Shown here: piece after piece, positions 20,302 through 30,830 of the stretch
Layout: each line of letters starts with the position of its first letter
Position numbering within the stretch: the stretch's first letter is position 1
Assembly (NCBI GenBank): GCA_014529385.2
Contig: CM043953.1
Location: 69,420,372-69,484,371, forward strand
Reading direction: 5' to 3'
Source: Adiantum capillus-veneris
Taxonomy: Eukaryota > Streptophyta > Polypodiopsida > Polypodiales > Pteridaceae
DNA: 64,000 nt
The notes under the pieces: model-generated
Databases searched by the model: none
What the model was told of the DNA's origin: nothing
What the model saw: the letters and a program-made list of their open reading frames with translations, nothing else
Translations under genes and position numbers: made by a program

Positions 20302-21190
20302 CTACCCTGAGATAGGGGTAGCTTCAGTTTGATTGCTCCTATGGGAACATCTTTCTTTGGCTAGAGAATCTGCTTCTTGATTTTCTTCCCTAGGGACATG
20401 AAATAACTGCACTGCTACAAGCTTTCTTAAAAGATCCTTAACTTGGCATAATTGGCCAAGAAAAACCTGATTTTTACAAATCCAAGTGCCATTTATCTGC
20501 TTTATCAAAAGCATGGCATCGCCGAACACATTTAGGCATTGAACCCCTTGCAAAACACATTGTTCTAATCCAAGAATTAAAGCCACATACTTTGCTTTGT
20601 TGTTGGAGTGGGAGTATAGCAGCTGTCCATTAGAGAATACCTTTTCCTTTTGCTCACTAAAAATGATGATACCAGCTATAGCCTGGTCCACTGTTCTTTT
20701 GTATGCTCCATCAAAGAAAAGATAATGAGCTCTTTCTAGCTTAGGAATTTCTACCATTGGTGTCACTTCTTTACCTTCTGTGTTGACCTTTATCTTCTTC
20801 TCATAGTGACGATGAGTAAGAATACTTGCTAGACTAGCCTTGGTGGAGTTTTCTACCGGCATGGTGTAATCAAACTCTTGTAATCTAAACCACTTAGAGA
20901 TTCTAGATGAGACATCCATGTGTTGCATCACATACGACAATACCTCTTCCACTGTCAGAATCACAAAGGGTCTAGGCAATAGATAAGAGTGGACCTTTGT
21001 AGTGGCAAACATCAATGAAAGCACCATGTGTTCTACCGTGGTGAATCTTTTTTCTGATGGGGTCATGACGCGACTAGAGAAGTAGATAGGATGCATGAAA
21101 GAGGTTTGGGGGTCCTTTTGAATTAGTACAACTCCAAGTGTATCACTTCCTACACTGGGGTTAACATAAAATGGCTCGTCCCATCTACGG
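20302..21190 (-). pseudogene. Two RNase H domains of element C
   Basis: The first (Ty3-type) domain reads FYVNPSVGSDTLGVVLIQ then PIYFSSRVMTPSEKRFTTVE, with Asn where the first catalytic Asp belongs and no T-D-H motif (ILTVEEVL instead). The second, archaeal-type domain reads HYLFFDGAYKRTVDQ (Asp), HSNNKAKYVALILGLE (Lys where the family has Glu), NVFGDAMLLIKQ (Asp) and REENQEADSLAKE (Asp). The pair in this order is the Tat signature. The second domain would supply RNase H activity if its Glu were present. Confidence 0.87.
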
Positions 21191-21370
21191 GGTACAATGG
21201 TGGGAAGTGTAGCCAGGATCTATTTCACTTCAGTAAACTGTTGCTCATTGCCTTCACTCCATAGGAAGACATCTTTATGGGTGACTTGTTGTAGAGGGAG
21301 AACCACTTGAGAGAGCAAGTGAATGAACCTGCTCAAATACCTTACCTTCTGAAGGAAAGAGACCAATTGC

Positions 21371-21985
21371 TTAGCTGTGGTGGGTGATGAGAAAAGATAC
21401 TAAAGCTTGAATCTTGCTAGGGTCAGCCTCAATTTCTTTTTCTGAAATTACATGGCCAAGAAGAGTGACCTTGCTTTCACCAATGTGACACTTATCTACG
21501 TTCAGTTGGCCACCCAAGGTTTGCAGCCTAGCCAGGCCATCATAGACCTTGCTCAAATGGAGGGAACAAGAACTGTAGATGCAAAAATCATCTACAAAAA
21601 ATCGTATTGACTTACCAAAGTATGGTTGGAAGACAAAATTTACATAGCGTTGGAATGTGGCCAGAGCGTTGGTGAGGCTAAAAGGCATCACCCTGTAAGA
21701 AAAACATCCCCATGGTGTTATGAAAGTTGTCTTTTTTTGGTCTTCTTTTGCAATGCTAATCTGAAAGTAGCGTGAGTAGCCATCACATACTGTGTAGCAC
21801 TCATGACCTGCTACTTTGTTGAGAATCTCGTCTTGGAATGGGAGGGGAAAATGATCCCTCTTTGTTGCTGTGTTGAGAGGTTTGTAGTCTACACAAACCC
21901 TCCACTTACCGTTCTTCTTTGGTGTGACTACCACTGGAGAGACCCACTCTGAGCCCTTCGACGGGGTAAATGAAATCTGCTTGTA
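21371..21985 (-). pseudogene. Reverse transcriptase of element C
   Basis: 187 open codons: VVTPKKNGKWRVCVDYKPLN, HFPLPFQDEILNKVAG, YTVCDGYSRYFQISIAKED, VMPFSLTNALATFQRYV, then the catalytic box FVDDFCIYSS with both Asp, and KVTLLGHVISEKEIEADPSKI. The first catalytic Asp of the CDG block is present. Upstream, residues WVSPVVV continue to about 21985 after a frame change. Thumb sequence runs on below 21371 with breaks. Confidence 0.9.
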
Positions 21986-22024
21986 GCAAATTCCTTACCT
22001 CTTTGAGCAATGCATCTTGTTGAA

Positions 22025-22432
22025 TTACCCAAGCCTTCTGAGCCTTTGCACTACAGGCTTACTTCCTTCCTTGAGTCTTATGCGGTGTTGTACCACTGTG
22101 ATGCCTGTGATCTTGTCATAACCATCAATGAATAGTGTTGTGAAGTTACCTAGCATAGAGATATATTCTTCTTTCTCTTCACTAAACTCACTGGAGAGCA
22201 TCCGATGTAGCTTACTTTTATCCACCAAGGGTTGCGTACCTGATGGTCCCTCTTGGTTCCCCGGTGGTGTTTTAGATTGTGTCAATCTTTTTGGGTCTTT
22301 GAGGATGACTCCCATCATTTCGATGCTACTGTCACTCTCTTCAGTTGTTGTCGTCTCTTCTCTTGAAGAGTCACTGGTGAACTCATCTTTCGATGCCTCC
22401 AAGATCATGTTGTGTTGCTTCCCAATCTTCAT
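22025..22432 (-). pseudogene. Protease-RT linker and RT N-terminus (C)
   Basis: A hydrophilic, acidic linker (Asp/Glu/Ser/Thr-rich, about residues 10-75) precedes EEYISMLGNFTTLFIDGYDKITGI and HRIRLKEGSKPVVQRLRRLG. Element D has the matching FPDLFITSYEEIRGF ... HIELKEGAKPVRQRLRRMG. Ends where the frame shifts into the RT core. Confidence 0.85.
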
Positions 22433-22435
22433 GTT

Positions 22436-22765
22436 CTAGAATATGGACTTCCCTTTAGCATCCTTCATCTGGATCATTCCTCTACTCCAGTCTTGCTTAG
22501 CCTCCATAGCCATGAGCCATGGTCTTCCAAGAATGATAGGGTAGCCCTCCCCTTTGTGCAGCATGAAAAAAATGTCTACCTCCACTTCTGTGTTAAATGC
22601 CTCCACTTTGACTACATTCACAATGACTAAGCACTTCACTTTGACGTTATTTGCCATTTTAGCTCGGTAGGGCACCGGCCTACTTACCTCTAGGCCTAGA
22701 TGGTGCATCATTTTCTCACTCATGACACATATCTATGCACCACCATCTATGTAGACATTTGAGAT
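22436..22765 (-). pseudogene. Retropepsin of element C
   Basis: The active-site block YIDGGA, a TAG, then ICVMSEKMMHHLGL straddles 22715-22765. The later block GEGYPIILGRPWLMAMEAKQDW is intact. The catalytic triplet reads D-G-G, as in element D, instead of D-S/T-G. Aspartic protease expected to cleave Gag-Pol, dead here because of the stop. Confidence 0.83.
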
Positions 22766-23330
22766 ACATTGCCCCTTGAATAGGTAGGATGTCGTCAAGA
22801 TTCCTCCCAGAGATAGCCCCAACTATCCTTGGTCTTGATTTTCTTGTACTTACCATCTTCGTCCATTGTCTCCTCATCCTTGGTGCAAGATGGAGTAATT
22901 GGGGCCAGGTTATCTTTGGACCCTGCATCAATACATCCTGAACTAGGTCATATAGTTTAGCATACTCACCTAGTGAAAAATCCACAATGTCAATCTTCCA
23001 CCAAGGCTTAGATGCCTGCTTGCTAGACTCTCCTTTTCCTTTCATCTTCTCCTCCCTTTGAGAGGCTTCTTCGTGCCTGGCATGCTTCACCCCCATAGCA
23101 TCCACCTCCTCTACTTTTCCTTTTCCTTTGTTCTTCTCTTTGATCGGCTCTTCTACCTTTGCCTTCCCTTTAGCTTCCAGGCTAATGACACTCACTGCTT
23201 GGTTTCCAATAGGTGGTGGAGGTAGCGGTGGAATGAGAGGTTGTGGTGGTGATGGTTGTTCTACTGGTGGTCGAAGGATTTGGACCAATGGAATTGGTCC
23301 AAATCTTGGGCCGTGGTTGCCTGGGTGGTG
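22766..23330 (-). pseudogene. Gag-protease linker of C, proline-rich
   Basis: The frame begins with a Pro-rich stretch (PSPPQPLIPPLPPPPIG), continues with Lys/Glu-rich repeats and then WWKIDIVDFSLGEYAKLYDLVQDVLM ... WPQLLHLAPRMRRQWTKMV. The last block parallels FHVSDFPLGDGQLSYELKEDL ... FGQLIEMVPKLKRQWKRMV of D, so it is a family-conserved segment just before the protease. Its function is not known to me. Confidence 0.75.
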
Positions 23331-23366
23331 GTGGTCTTGCCCTTGGTGGAGAGATCTGATTCTGTA

Positions 23367-23552
23367 TTCCTCTTCTATTGAAGCTTTTTCTTCTCAGATG
23401 TGGTCAGTAAATACATGCCATGGCCGTCCTCCCCACAATTGTAGCAGTGGTATTCTATCTTCCTCCTCTATTGAAGTTTTGCCTTCTCGGATGTGGGTAG
23501 TAATACATGCCATGGCCGTCCTCCCCACAACTATAGCAGTGGTATTATTGGT
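23367..23552 (-). repeat. 93-bp duplication carrying two zinc-knuckle blocks (C)
   Basis: 23367-23459 and 23460-23552 are direct copies (TTCCTC[TC]TCTATTGAAG...). Each encodes, on the minus strand, YHCY[SN]CGEDGHGMY, a Gag zinc knuckle with C-x2-C-x4-H but Tyr or Leu where the last Cys belongs. The units are in different frames relative to each other because of small indels. Confidence 0.85.
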
Positions 23553-23691
23553 TTTGCCTTCGTTGTCCTCTCCCTTGCTCTGGATTTCTGACAGGTGCAT
23601 GCCCTTGCTGCACCAGATGCATGGATAGACTTTCAAGCTGAGTAGTGTTGCGACTCAATAGATATTGCTGCTCTTTTGATGCCTCTTGTGG

Positions 23692-24053
23692 TTAAATTCT
23701 CTGAGTGGCTGTTGCAGTCACTGGGGTTAGTCGGATTGAGCTCAATTCCTCTGACTCATTGACTCTTGCTTGCATATGTAGCTTCTTGTGTTTAAGGTGA
23801 GCTACTTCCACGGCCAACTCATACGTTGCAGGGAATCTCCCCTTCACCTTCTCTTTAAGCGGCGACGACCACAAGCCAGCAATGAAACAATCCTTCTTTA
23901 GGAAATTAGGCACTCCTTCACCTTCCTCCAGTGAGGCAACCCATTGCTCCCACAAATCCACAAACTTGGATTCATAAGTGGCATACTCTAGTAGACCTCC
24001 CTGCTTTAACTCTATCAGAAGCTGCCATAACTTTTCTAAGAAGGTCACGGTAA
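23692..24053 (-). pseudogene. Gag (capsid part) of element C, 5'-truncated
   Basis: 118 codons: FLEKLWQLLIELKQGG, YESKFVDLWEQWVASLEEGEGVPNFLKKDCFIAGLW, and FPATYELAVEVAHLKHKKLHMQ, which have the pattern of a retrotransposon Gag capsid domain and the same order as D Gag (YIRKFSLAWERMC ... MKKDRFLAGLW ... YEDALEVSRNKE). The 5' half is gone at about 24053, where unrelated tandem-repeat sequence begins. Confidence 0.82.
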
Positions 24054-24340
24054 TAGCAGCGGGTATATTGCCGCGACTATTACCACTCTTATTGTTGATA
24101 AACTACTACCGCGCTTATTGCTGATAAACCACTACCGCGTTCATAGCCGTGGTTATTTCCGCTCACAAAAAATTTTCTCTCTCCTTTTTCCTTTGTTTTT
24201 CCACAACAATGTTAGCGGTTGTAGACAAATCCTCTTATAGTGATGCCTCCAGATCATTGTAGGCAATGTTAGCGGTTGTAGGCAATGTTAGCGGTTGTAG
24301 ATAACTCCTCTTATAGTGATGCCTCTAGATCGTCGGCGAG
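24054..24340. repeat. Short tandem repeats at the C/G junction
   Basis: Two 25-bp copies of TTATTG[TC]TGATAAAC[TC]ACTACCGCG lie at 24092-24141. Further on, CAATGTTAGCGGTTGTAG occurs three times between 24208 and 24301, with TCCTCTTATAGTGATGCCTC[CT]AGATC twice. No gene is recognised here. Confidence 0.8.
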
Positions 24341-24389
24341 CTAGATCGTATGTCACTGCACTTGGAATGGAGTATGAGTGCATCCATGC

Positions 24390-24907
24390 GTTCCTAATGA
24401 AGTGGAGATACCAGCTTTGAGGTTGATGTTAAAGTTTGAAGATGGGCCTGATGATGCACTCATAGAGAGGCTTTTGTATTTTCAATGTGCATAATTGTAC
24501 AGGCTACTTGCTTTTGAGCATTGTGAATAGGTATCAAAGAACAACCACCCGAAGGCAAATGAGAAGATGAAAGACAAAGACATCAAGTAGGGTGATATGG
24601 TTCTTCGTTACCAAGGCAGCTTGATAATACTTTTCAAAAGAAGTTTCAAATCAAGTATCAGTGTCCTTTCTTTGTTTTAAACATGTTTTAAAATGGCGCA
24701 TATCAGCTTGCTGACTTGGATGGTATCCCGCATAAAGTGCGTGTGAATGGCTACAGGTTAAAGAAGTATGTTGCAAGGTTGATGACTGTGGTTGAGCATG
24801 AGTCTTCATTTGAAGATTTTTCTGATTGTGTGGCTGATTATGAAGATGAATTTAAGGCTCCATCACTTGGTTTACAAGTTCCCCTTTCTGTTGTTGATCA
24901 TGAATGA
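24390..24907 (+). pseudogene. Tat-type integrase C-terminus, element G
   Basis: Across frames: VEIPALRLMLKFEDGPDDALIERLL, ANEKMKDKDIK, GDMVLRYQ, TFQKKFQIKYQCPFFV, then an open frame with AYQLADLDGIPHKVRVNGYRLKKYVARLMTV ending LSVVDHE and stop. D has the same sequence style with the identical terminal residues DHE. Upstream integrase is cut at about 24390. One TAG and a poorly aligned region near 24685 break it. Confidence 0.85.
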
Positions 24908-24936
24908 TCTAGTAGACTAGGGTGTGATAAACTATG

Positions 24937-25740
24937 TTGAGCGCATTTCAAACACCCCAATGTCAAAAGGATGTGTGGGATTTCTTTTTGTGGGTTATTT
25001 AGCTTGCTTTACCAAGCACATATGCATGCATTGCAAGTCGTTAGTGTAGCGCTGGCGTGGCAGGTTGCCTTAGGTGCCCGTAAGTGAGTTATTTGAAGTG
25101 TTTATTATGTATAGCTAAAACTCATGTACAAACATAAAAAATGTAGTCAAATATCAAAAACTTTGCAGGTTTTTTCTCGTTTTGCCTCTTTCATTCTTTT
25201 TCATGTAGTTTTTTTCCCTCGAGTAGCTTGCCTATGTGTAGTCGCACCATGGAAGATTGTTGTTCGTGCCAATTTTACACATAGAGGTGCATAGATTTGA
25301 AATTTGTGGTCTTCAAAGCTTTCTGTATTAGAAAATGCACAGAATTTTTAAGGCTTGAAAGCATCCCTTTTTGAGGTGTGGTTGGGGAGATACAATCTAT
25401 TTTCCACAAGGCACATGCTATGGTAGCCCGCAAGACAGTTTAGTGTATGGTAGGTTGTAAAAGCTCTCTTGTTTGGTGGTGTGTCTACACTTCAAAATTG
25501 TGGTTTTGAAGAGTTATTTGGTGAAGCTGGAGGCTCTTTTCCTCAAGTTCATTGGTTGGCATGTGCTATAAATCCATGCCAAGGCAATTGCTTCCTAGTT
25601 TTGATGGTGGTCTTTTGGGTGGGCATGTGCTTTGTACATTCCCAAGGGACTACTTGCCCTTGAATTGAGGTATCGTGGGAGTTCTTTGGATACCGTTTGT
25701 GGTGGTGATCTTGTGGCGCAAGCGCTTGTGGGAGACATTG
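24937..25740 (+). mobile_element. Probable 3' LTR of element G (truncated)
   Basis: After the G stop codon, GATCTAGTAGACTAGGGTGTGATAAACTA parallels GATCTAGCAGGCTAGGGGAGGGGCAAATTA before the D LTR, so an LTR should start at TGTTGAGCGC (24937). The PPT is decayed. No second copy is in the window, and the sequence ends where LINE similarity begins at 25741. The LTR sequence does not resemble that of D. Confidence 0.5.
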
Positions 25741-26651
25741 CTATAGAGGTGCCCCTTGTTCTTGTTTTCCCAATAATGTGATATTGTCAAAGGCCTTATC
25801 TAGATCCAATTGCAGTAGGACACACTCTTGCTTAGTGGCAAAAGTATATTGAATACGAACCATTGCTCCCAGAATGTTTTCATAAATTGACCTTCCCTTT
25901 ATAAATCCATCCTGGTGAGGAGTGAGAACTGTGTCTATGAGGGGGGAGAGCCTCAGGGCTATGGATTTGGTAATAATTTTATAGGCGATTGACATCGTCA
26001 TTATGGGGCACCAATGCTTCGACTAGGAAGAGTATGCTTGATTGTGGATAGTCTTGATGAGGCCTCTTTTAATGCTCATGTCCAAGACAACACCGCTCAT
26101 GGCTTGATTGGCCATTTGCATGATTGGAGACTTAAGATCATCCCAAAATCATTTGAAGAATTCAGTGCTTAATCCATCCCAACCAAGGGATCGTTATTTG
26201 CCTAGGGCCTGTAACGCAAGAGAACATTCATCCTTGAACGCCTTCTCTAGACGATTCGCTTCAAAAAGGGAAATTGTTCTTTTAACACTCTCCATGAGAG
26301 TTGATCTGGCACCTTCACCTCCTGGGAGTGATCTTTGGGTTGGCCTATGATTTGGCATAAGTGGTTGAACATTAGCTGAGCCATTTCATCCAGATCCTTA
26401 ACATCTTTTCTATTGCCATCTGTGAGGGAGTGTACTATACCACTAATTCTTTTGACTTTGAGGGCCCCAAACAGTGGCATGGTTGGCCTCCTCTGGTTGT
26501 AGAAGTATTCTCTAGATAGGATTATGGCACTCCTTACCTCCTCCAATTGAAGGTCAGCTAAGTCCCATTTATCTTCAAGCCATTTTCTATGAACAAATTT
26601 CGAAGTAGCACCCTTCCTGTTTTTCGGTGGTGGTAAGAATATCAACTTCAT
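25741..26651 (-). pseudogene. LINE reverse transcriptase, N-terminal part
   Basis: The frame at 26247-26651 is the linker and RT approach (FVHRKWLEDKWDLADLQLEE; SLTDGNRKDVKDLDEMAQLMFNHL). At 25741-26001 it reads SIAYKIITKSIALRLSPLID, LTPHQDGFIKGRSIYENIL and VLLQLDLDKAFDNI, the non-LTR RT blocks up to the first catalytic Asp. The YxDD box is missing. Confidence 0.87.
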
Positions 26652-26899
26652 CAGTGAGCTGCTTAAGACGTCCCTCCTAACATTTTTTCCTTCTTGGATC
26701 TATAGTTTTAATTGATTTTTGCATCCTCTTGAAGGAAATATCCTAGGCCCTAGGGCGCTTCTCGAAACCACATACTTTAAAAGCTTGCTCATAGATTTGA
26801 AAGTGAGGCTTTTGAAAAGCGGGTCCTTAAAGAGGTGAGCCCTAGACAAGAGTAATTTCTTAGATCCATGGGGGCAATGATCTTCATGCTTAGTTTTTT

Positions 26900-27475
26900 T
26901 AAAATTTTATGCTTATGGCAGGTGATCCAACATACTCGTAGAGGTCACCACCTTCAATTCCATCCATGGGGGTAGCCAATTGGCTTGATGAGTGCAATAG
27001 CATCGGTCCAATCAAGAAGCCGTACTGGAATATTGGAGGGTGGTGTATGTGACCCTGGGCATGTTTCTCCAAGGGCCTATCTCCCACAAGTCCATTAAGG
27101 CCCATTTCTTATAAAAGCTTAGTCATTTGAACCTTTCAAATCGAGCTAACATGTTGGATGTACCAGTCCTATCTCTTCTCTTTTCCACCATATTAAAGTC
27201 TCCTACCAAAAGTCATTCCCCTTTAGCATGAAAGTTCTTAAGCTGCCCCCAAATCTTGGCTCTATCCTTTGTTGAATAGGGACCATAAATAATGATAATG
27301 GTGATATTATGGTATGCCCACTTAATCTTAACTCCTAGAACTCTTCCTGAGAGATGATTCAACACCAAAACCTTCACCGTAAAAGACCAGCATGGTCCCC
27401 ATGGCCTGCCATCTTTTGCTAGTAGCATCCAAGTGCTGTTCCTGAATTTCCCAATAGTTAACACTCTTCTCTTTT
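26900..27475 (-). pseudogene. LINE endonuclease (AP-like), C-terminal part
   Basis: NITIIIIYGPYSTKDRAKIWGQL, then after a stop LLVGDFNMVEKRRDRTG, the GDFN motif of apurinic-type LINE endonucleases. Near 27050-26930 the words TYTTLQYSSTAS and LDRCYCTHQANW follow, as at the end of the endonuclease domain (usually T-W-x-N ... S-R-L-D-R). It would nick target DNA for target-primed reverse transcription. Confidence 0.8.
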
Positions 27476-28690
27476 TTTACTTCCTCCAAAAAAGAGCTCT
27501 AAATTTTTTGAAGTAGGTCGGACAATTAAGAGAGAGATGTTGCAAGAAGTTATTTTGGGGTGTGCTAACTTATCGGATAGGAATTGTCTTCCTTCAAGTG
27601 CATTTGTTGGCATGCACTCTTTTTGTGCAATACTCACAATTTGTGAGTGTATAATATATTAAAAACAAAAAATTTACAAAGAAAGCCATGCCCAAAGTGG
27701 CCCATGGCATCCAACCAACCACATATCCGTCAGTCCATAGCCAAGATTTTTAAAGGGAAGCTCGAAACCCATACAACTATTGGCAACCTCTAAAGCCAAA
27801 AAGACCTACCAGGCTGATAGGGAAGCCACCGCAACCAAAAAGAAGCCTACCATAAATCACCATACCCCGGCTGACAAGGGAGCCACCCTATAGAACAAAC
27901 CGTAAGGAAACAAAGGAGTAATCCACAATGGATGCCACGGAAGAAAACTCACATGCCACATGTGATCACTTCCCGTGCCAAAGAGCACCGAAAGCAAGCC
28001 GAAGGAGGGCGAGGCTTGGCGTTCCCATCACTGACCCAATAGGACCAAAAAGAAAAAATTGGAGAAGCTAAAAACCATTCAGACAAATAGAGACCAGAGA
28101 CATGCAACCACAAATTGATGAGCCAAGCACCATCTTGAAGAATCCACAAAGTGATACGCATGCCAAGAAGGGGGACCAAACCCCATCACCATTGTGGATT
28201 GCTGCCACCAACTAGCTAGACCCTTCATACCAAATATTTGTTGATCTACCACCAAGAAGTACCAAAGAGCACTAGATGCCCATTGCCCTTCCCAAGAGGA
28301 GGTGGGTGGGGCATCCTCTCCCAAGCTCCAGAAACAACGGGGTGGTGAGTGAGAACTACTTGCGATGCTACAACCTAGCCTAGCAACTCATCCCAGGGTG
28401 GTCTTACGCCACTATACTGTTGCACTCTAGCTAGGGTTCCCCGTCTCCTTGCCCTACAGTAGTGGCTCCATTGAGCCCCCCCCCCCCGTCCAGCCTTGTA
28501 TGTTGCAAGTCGATAGGCAACCCTTGCTCCAACAATCATAGAGGACACTTTTTGTTGGCATGTGCTCTTATCGCAGTGACTTTGTGTCTTTAGCACACTT
28601 AGGAGACATGCTCTATGCTTTTGTTTTCCCAAAAGTGTTTTGGTGCCCTTACTAAGGAACTGCTACAAATAACCTTCAACCGATATTTTT
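27476..28690. other. Unassigned stretch, possibly another LINE 3' end on the minus strand
   Basis: The minus strand of 27640-28380 ends in a T-rich terminus (ATTTTTTGTTTTTAATATATTA) and has a modest frame (27949-28179) with no motif. This could be the 3' region of a retroelement, but I cannot prove it. A C-run lies at 28478-28489. Confidence 0.4.
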
Positions 28691-28870
28691 TTCCAAAGAT
28701 GACAAATTTTCTTGGAGATTTTCACAATCATGAAGGTAAAAATGTTGAGGCATTCATTGAGTTTTCATGATTGCTTGGGTTGACAAGGAAGACCCTACCG
28801 TTATTGTGCAGTTACACATCCATGCAAGGAAAATGAGGAAGTTGTAAAAGGCAGCATCACTCAAGAGAGT
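28691..28870 (+). pseudogene. Possible Gag N-terminal fragment
   Basis: Frames read FLGDFHNHEGKNVEAFIEF, then HDCLG and DPTVIVQLHIHARKM. The pattern F-x-G-x-x-N-x-x-x-F-I-x-x-F resembles the start of a gypsy Gag capsid region. It is short, broken and isolated, so the call is weak. Confidence 0.35.
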
Positions 28871-29650
28871 AACATATTTGACACGTAACTCAATCAGGAT
28901 GTCAAAGTCAGAGAATTAATGATTGTGGGCAATGGAAAACTTCAACAAAATTCCTTGCCTTCTTCGTGGGCAAAGCGTAATGAAAAACGTCTCTACTACA
29001 CATGCTCAAGTGGAGTTGAAGATCGGGACGAAGGGGAGCTTGGGCAAGGGAACATCGAAAGGGACCATAAGGCAAGTGGGCCAACCAGGGGAGGGGGGAG
29101 TAATCCCACATTGGGCCGGGGGGGGGGGGGTCCTCTATAAGTTGGAGTGAACCTACTTCACTCCCAACATCAAAGTAGGAAAGACTCACCTCTTGGGATC
29201 CTTCCACTTATGCTTGGGGGGACCTCTCCACATGTGTTCGCGCGTGTGGTGTCTATGTGTGACTAAGCTCTGGTGTTATTTAGGGATGATGATGCAACTA
29301 AATATCTTTTGGCCAATGGGTATCCCCCGCTGCGACTAGAGACTGGTGGTTTTAAAATTACAAGAACAGATGAGGGTGATGATAGGTAGGGTACAAGAGA
29401 TGTTTACAAGTTGTTATGTCGTCAAATATAACACCCCCACGGCTTGTGTGAGATGGTCACAACCTACCTGTTGATGCTCACTTGGTGATGTGATGCTTGT
29501 CCGAGTATGCCTCCAACTCCATCATGTTGTTTGCAATCGTAGCCGAGAGTTTTTGGTTGTTGTTGTTGCCTTGCTATCATTCTCGTCGAGGTCCTTGTTG
29601 AGGAGTGTGTATGCATGCAAGCATTTGCAAGTATACGCGTGATTGCAACT
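28871..29650. other. Unassigned, with LTR-like words
   Basis: A G-run at 29109-29130 and a TATA-like CCTCTATAAGTTGGAG at 29130-29145 occur on the plus strand. The rest carries no recognisable coding block. Confidence 0.4.
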
Positions 29651-29820
29651 GATAATTTGTTTTTATTTTAGCTCATGGGCTGATTGCCTGAAGGCATCTT
29701 TAGTCAAGTGGGAAGATTGACCTAAAGAAGGTGCCACTTTGGAAAACATTAGTGTTCTTAAGAATAAGTTTCCCACTTTTGTTTTTTGAGGATGAAAACA
29801 CTTCTCCAAGGGGGAAGTAA
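29651..29820 (+). pseudogene. Chromovirus chromodomain tail and PPT
   Basis: In broken frames: ASLVKWED, PKEGATLENISVLKNKFPTFVF and ENTSPRGK, parallel to VKWLDRPEEGSTWEIVSALKKYFPTFVFEDENNSPREG in B. It ends with CCAAGGGGGAAGTAA, a PPT, at 29806-29820. The usual Trp of TWE is Leu. Confidence 0.78.
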
Positions 29821-30000
29821 TGTCATGCCAAGGGCAACCCTGGGGGTCAAGGACAGGCCAACGCCAAGCTACCAGTGGGAAGGGAATCCTAGGCCATGTG
29901 GCTATAAAGGGAGGTTGAGCGGAGGATTCACTTATGGCAGTTGCAAGGTCCTCATAATAGGGCTTGTCATTTATGGATACGATGACGGATATGGATGACC
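29821..30000 (+). mobile_element. Start of a chromovirus 3' LTR
   Basis: TGTCATGCCAAGG begins directly after the PPT. A TATA box (GGCTATAAAGGGAGG) is at about 29900-29914. The 3' end is undefined, so the end coordinate is a minimum. Confidence 0.6.
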
Positions 30001-30830
30001 TCAACACGGAGGATTCAATCGTGATTGGTCATTCATGGATATGGTTAGGTCAAAGGCTAATGTGTGTGAGTTGGAGCTTGACATTGCTCTTGACACAGAA
30101 GGTCCAAGATAGGCATATTATTTTGGTCCGCATGTGATATGCGATGGACACGAGGATGAATTCTAGAGATCCGAGGTCCAGATGTTAGGATGATTGCCAT
30201 GAGAGGAGTTCTGAGCCAGATTTGATTGAGATGGTCAGATTGGCAGAGATCAACATTTGGAATTCCCATTTATGAGATATTGATCTCAAGACCCAATCTT
30301 GCATTTGCAGTAGGTGCACTTGTAGTGGGAGTAGTCATCCGTGCTGTGGCTGATATTGGCATATAGCATAGGGTCACTTTGCAATGTATGGTGAGATACC
30401 TCCGGGATGTGTGCGGCTTTGGTAAGAAGTATGTGGTTGATCACTCTATACTTTCTCTACAATTAGAGTTGGATGCACACACATTCAGTGAGCCAGTGGG
30501 CATTGGTCAAGGTCATACTTAATGATGACCTTGTACAGGTTTTGTACAGTTTCCTTTTCTTTTCTCCCTCATGGCCACATTGGCCTTTACGTGGGAGGTT
30601 GTTGGGGTAAATCCCCATGTGGCCAGGTATCTGCCCACTACACTTATTCTTTTATGTACATAATAGAATAAGGGGGCTCACATATTGATACTGAGTTTGA
30701 GCCCCTGCAAACATAGGTCTCCTCTTCTTCTCTCTTCTCCATTGTTGCGCGCGTGCACACACACACACACGTTTTACTCGTGCACTTCAAATTCTTTATA
30801 AAATATATTTTTTCATACCCCATTCTTACC
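30001..30830. other. Unassigned, with a possible LTR start at 30600
   Basis: GTGGGAGGT followed by TGTTGGGGTAAATCCCCATG near 30590-30620 looks like a PPT and LTR start, with a partly palindromic terminus. No second copy is present. A (CA)n tract lies at 30757-30770. Confidence 0.35.

Larger units (their letters stand above)
12948..24053 (-). mobile_element. Tat-lineage Ty3/gypsy element C, split by element B
   Basis: On the minus strand the order is gag part (24.05-23.69 kb), zinc knuckles, linker, protease, RT, degenerate RNase H, second (archaeal-type) RNase H, integrase, PPT and LTR start. The two-RNase-H order is diagnostic of the Tat lineage. Element B (14076-19957) interrupts the integrase zinc-binding region, and the two halves of C join correctly across it. 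The 5' LTR and the start of gag are missing beyond about 24053. Confidence 0.88.
25741..27475 (-). mobile_element. L1-type LINE fragment
   Basis: Minus-strand order is endonuclease then reverse transcriptase, without integrase or LTRs. The fragment is truncated at both ends and carries many frame breaks. RT stops right after the first catalytic region, where the gypsy LTR of G begins, so the LINE 3' half was lost. Confidence 0.85.

Noticed and set aside
27949-28324. Minus-strand frames of 76 and 81 codons
   Set aside because: Overlapping frames without domains; at most the 3' non-coding end of a LINE-like element.
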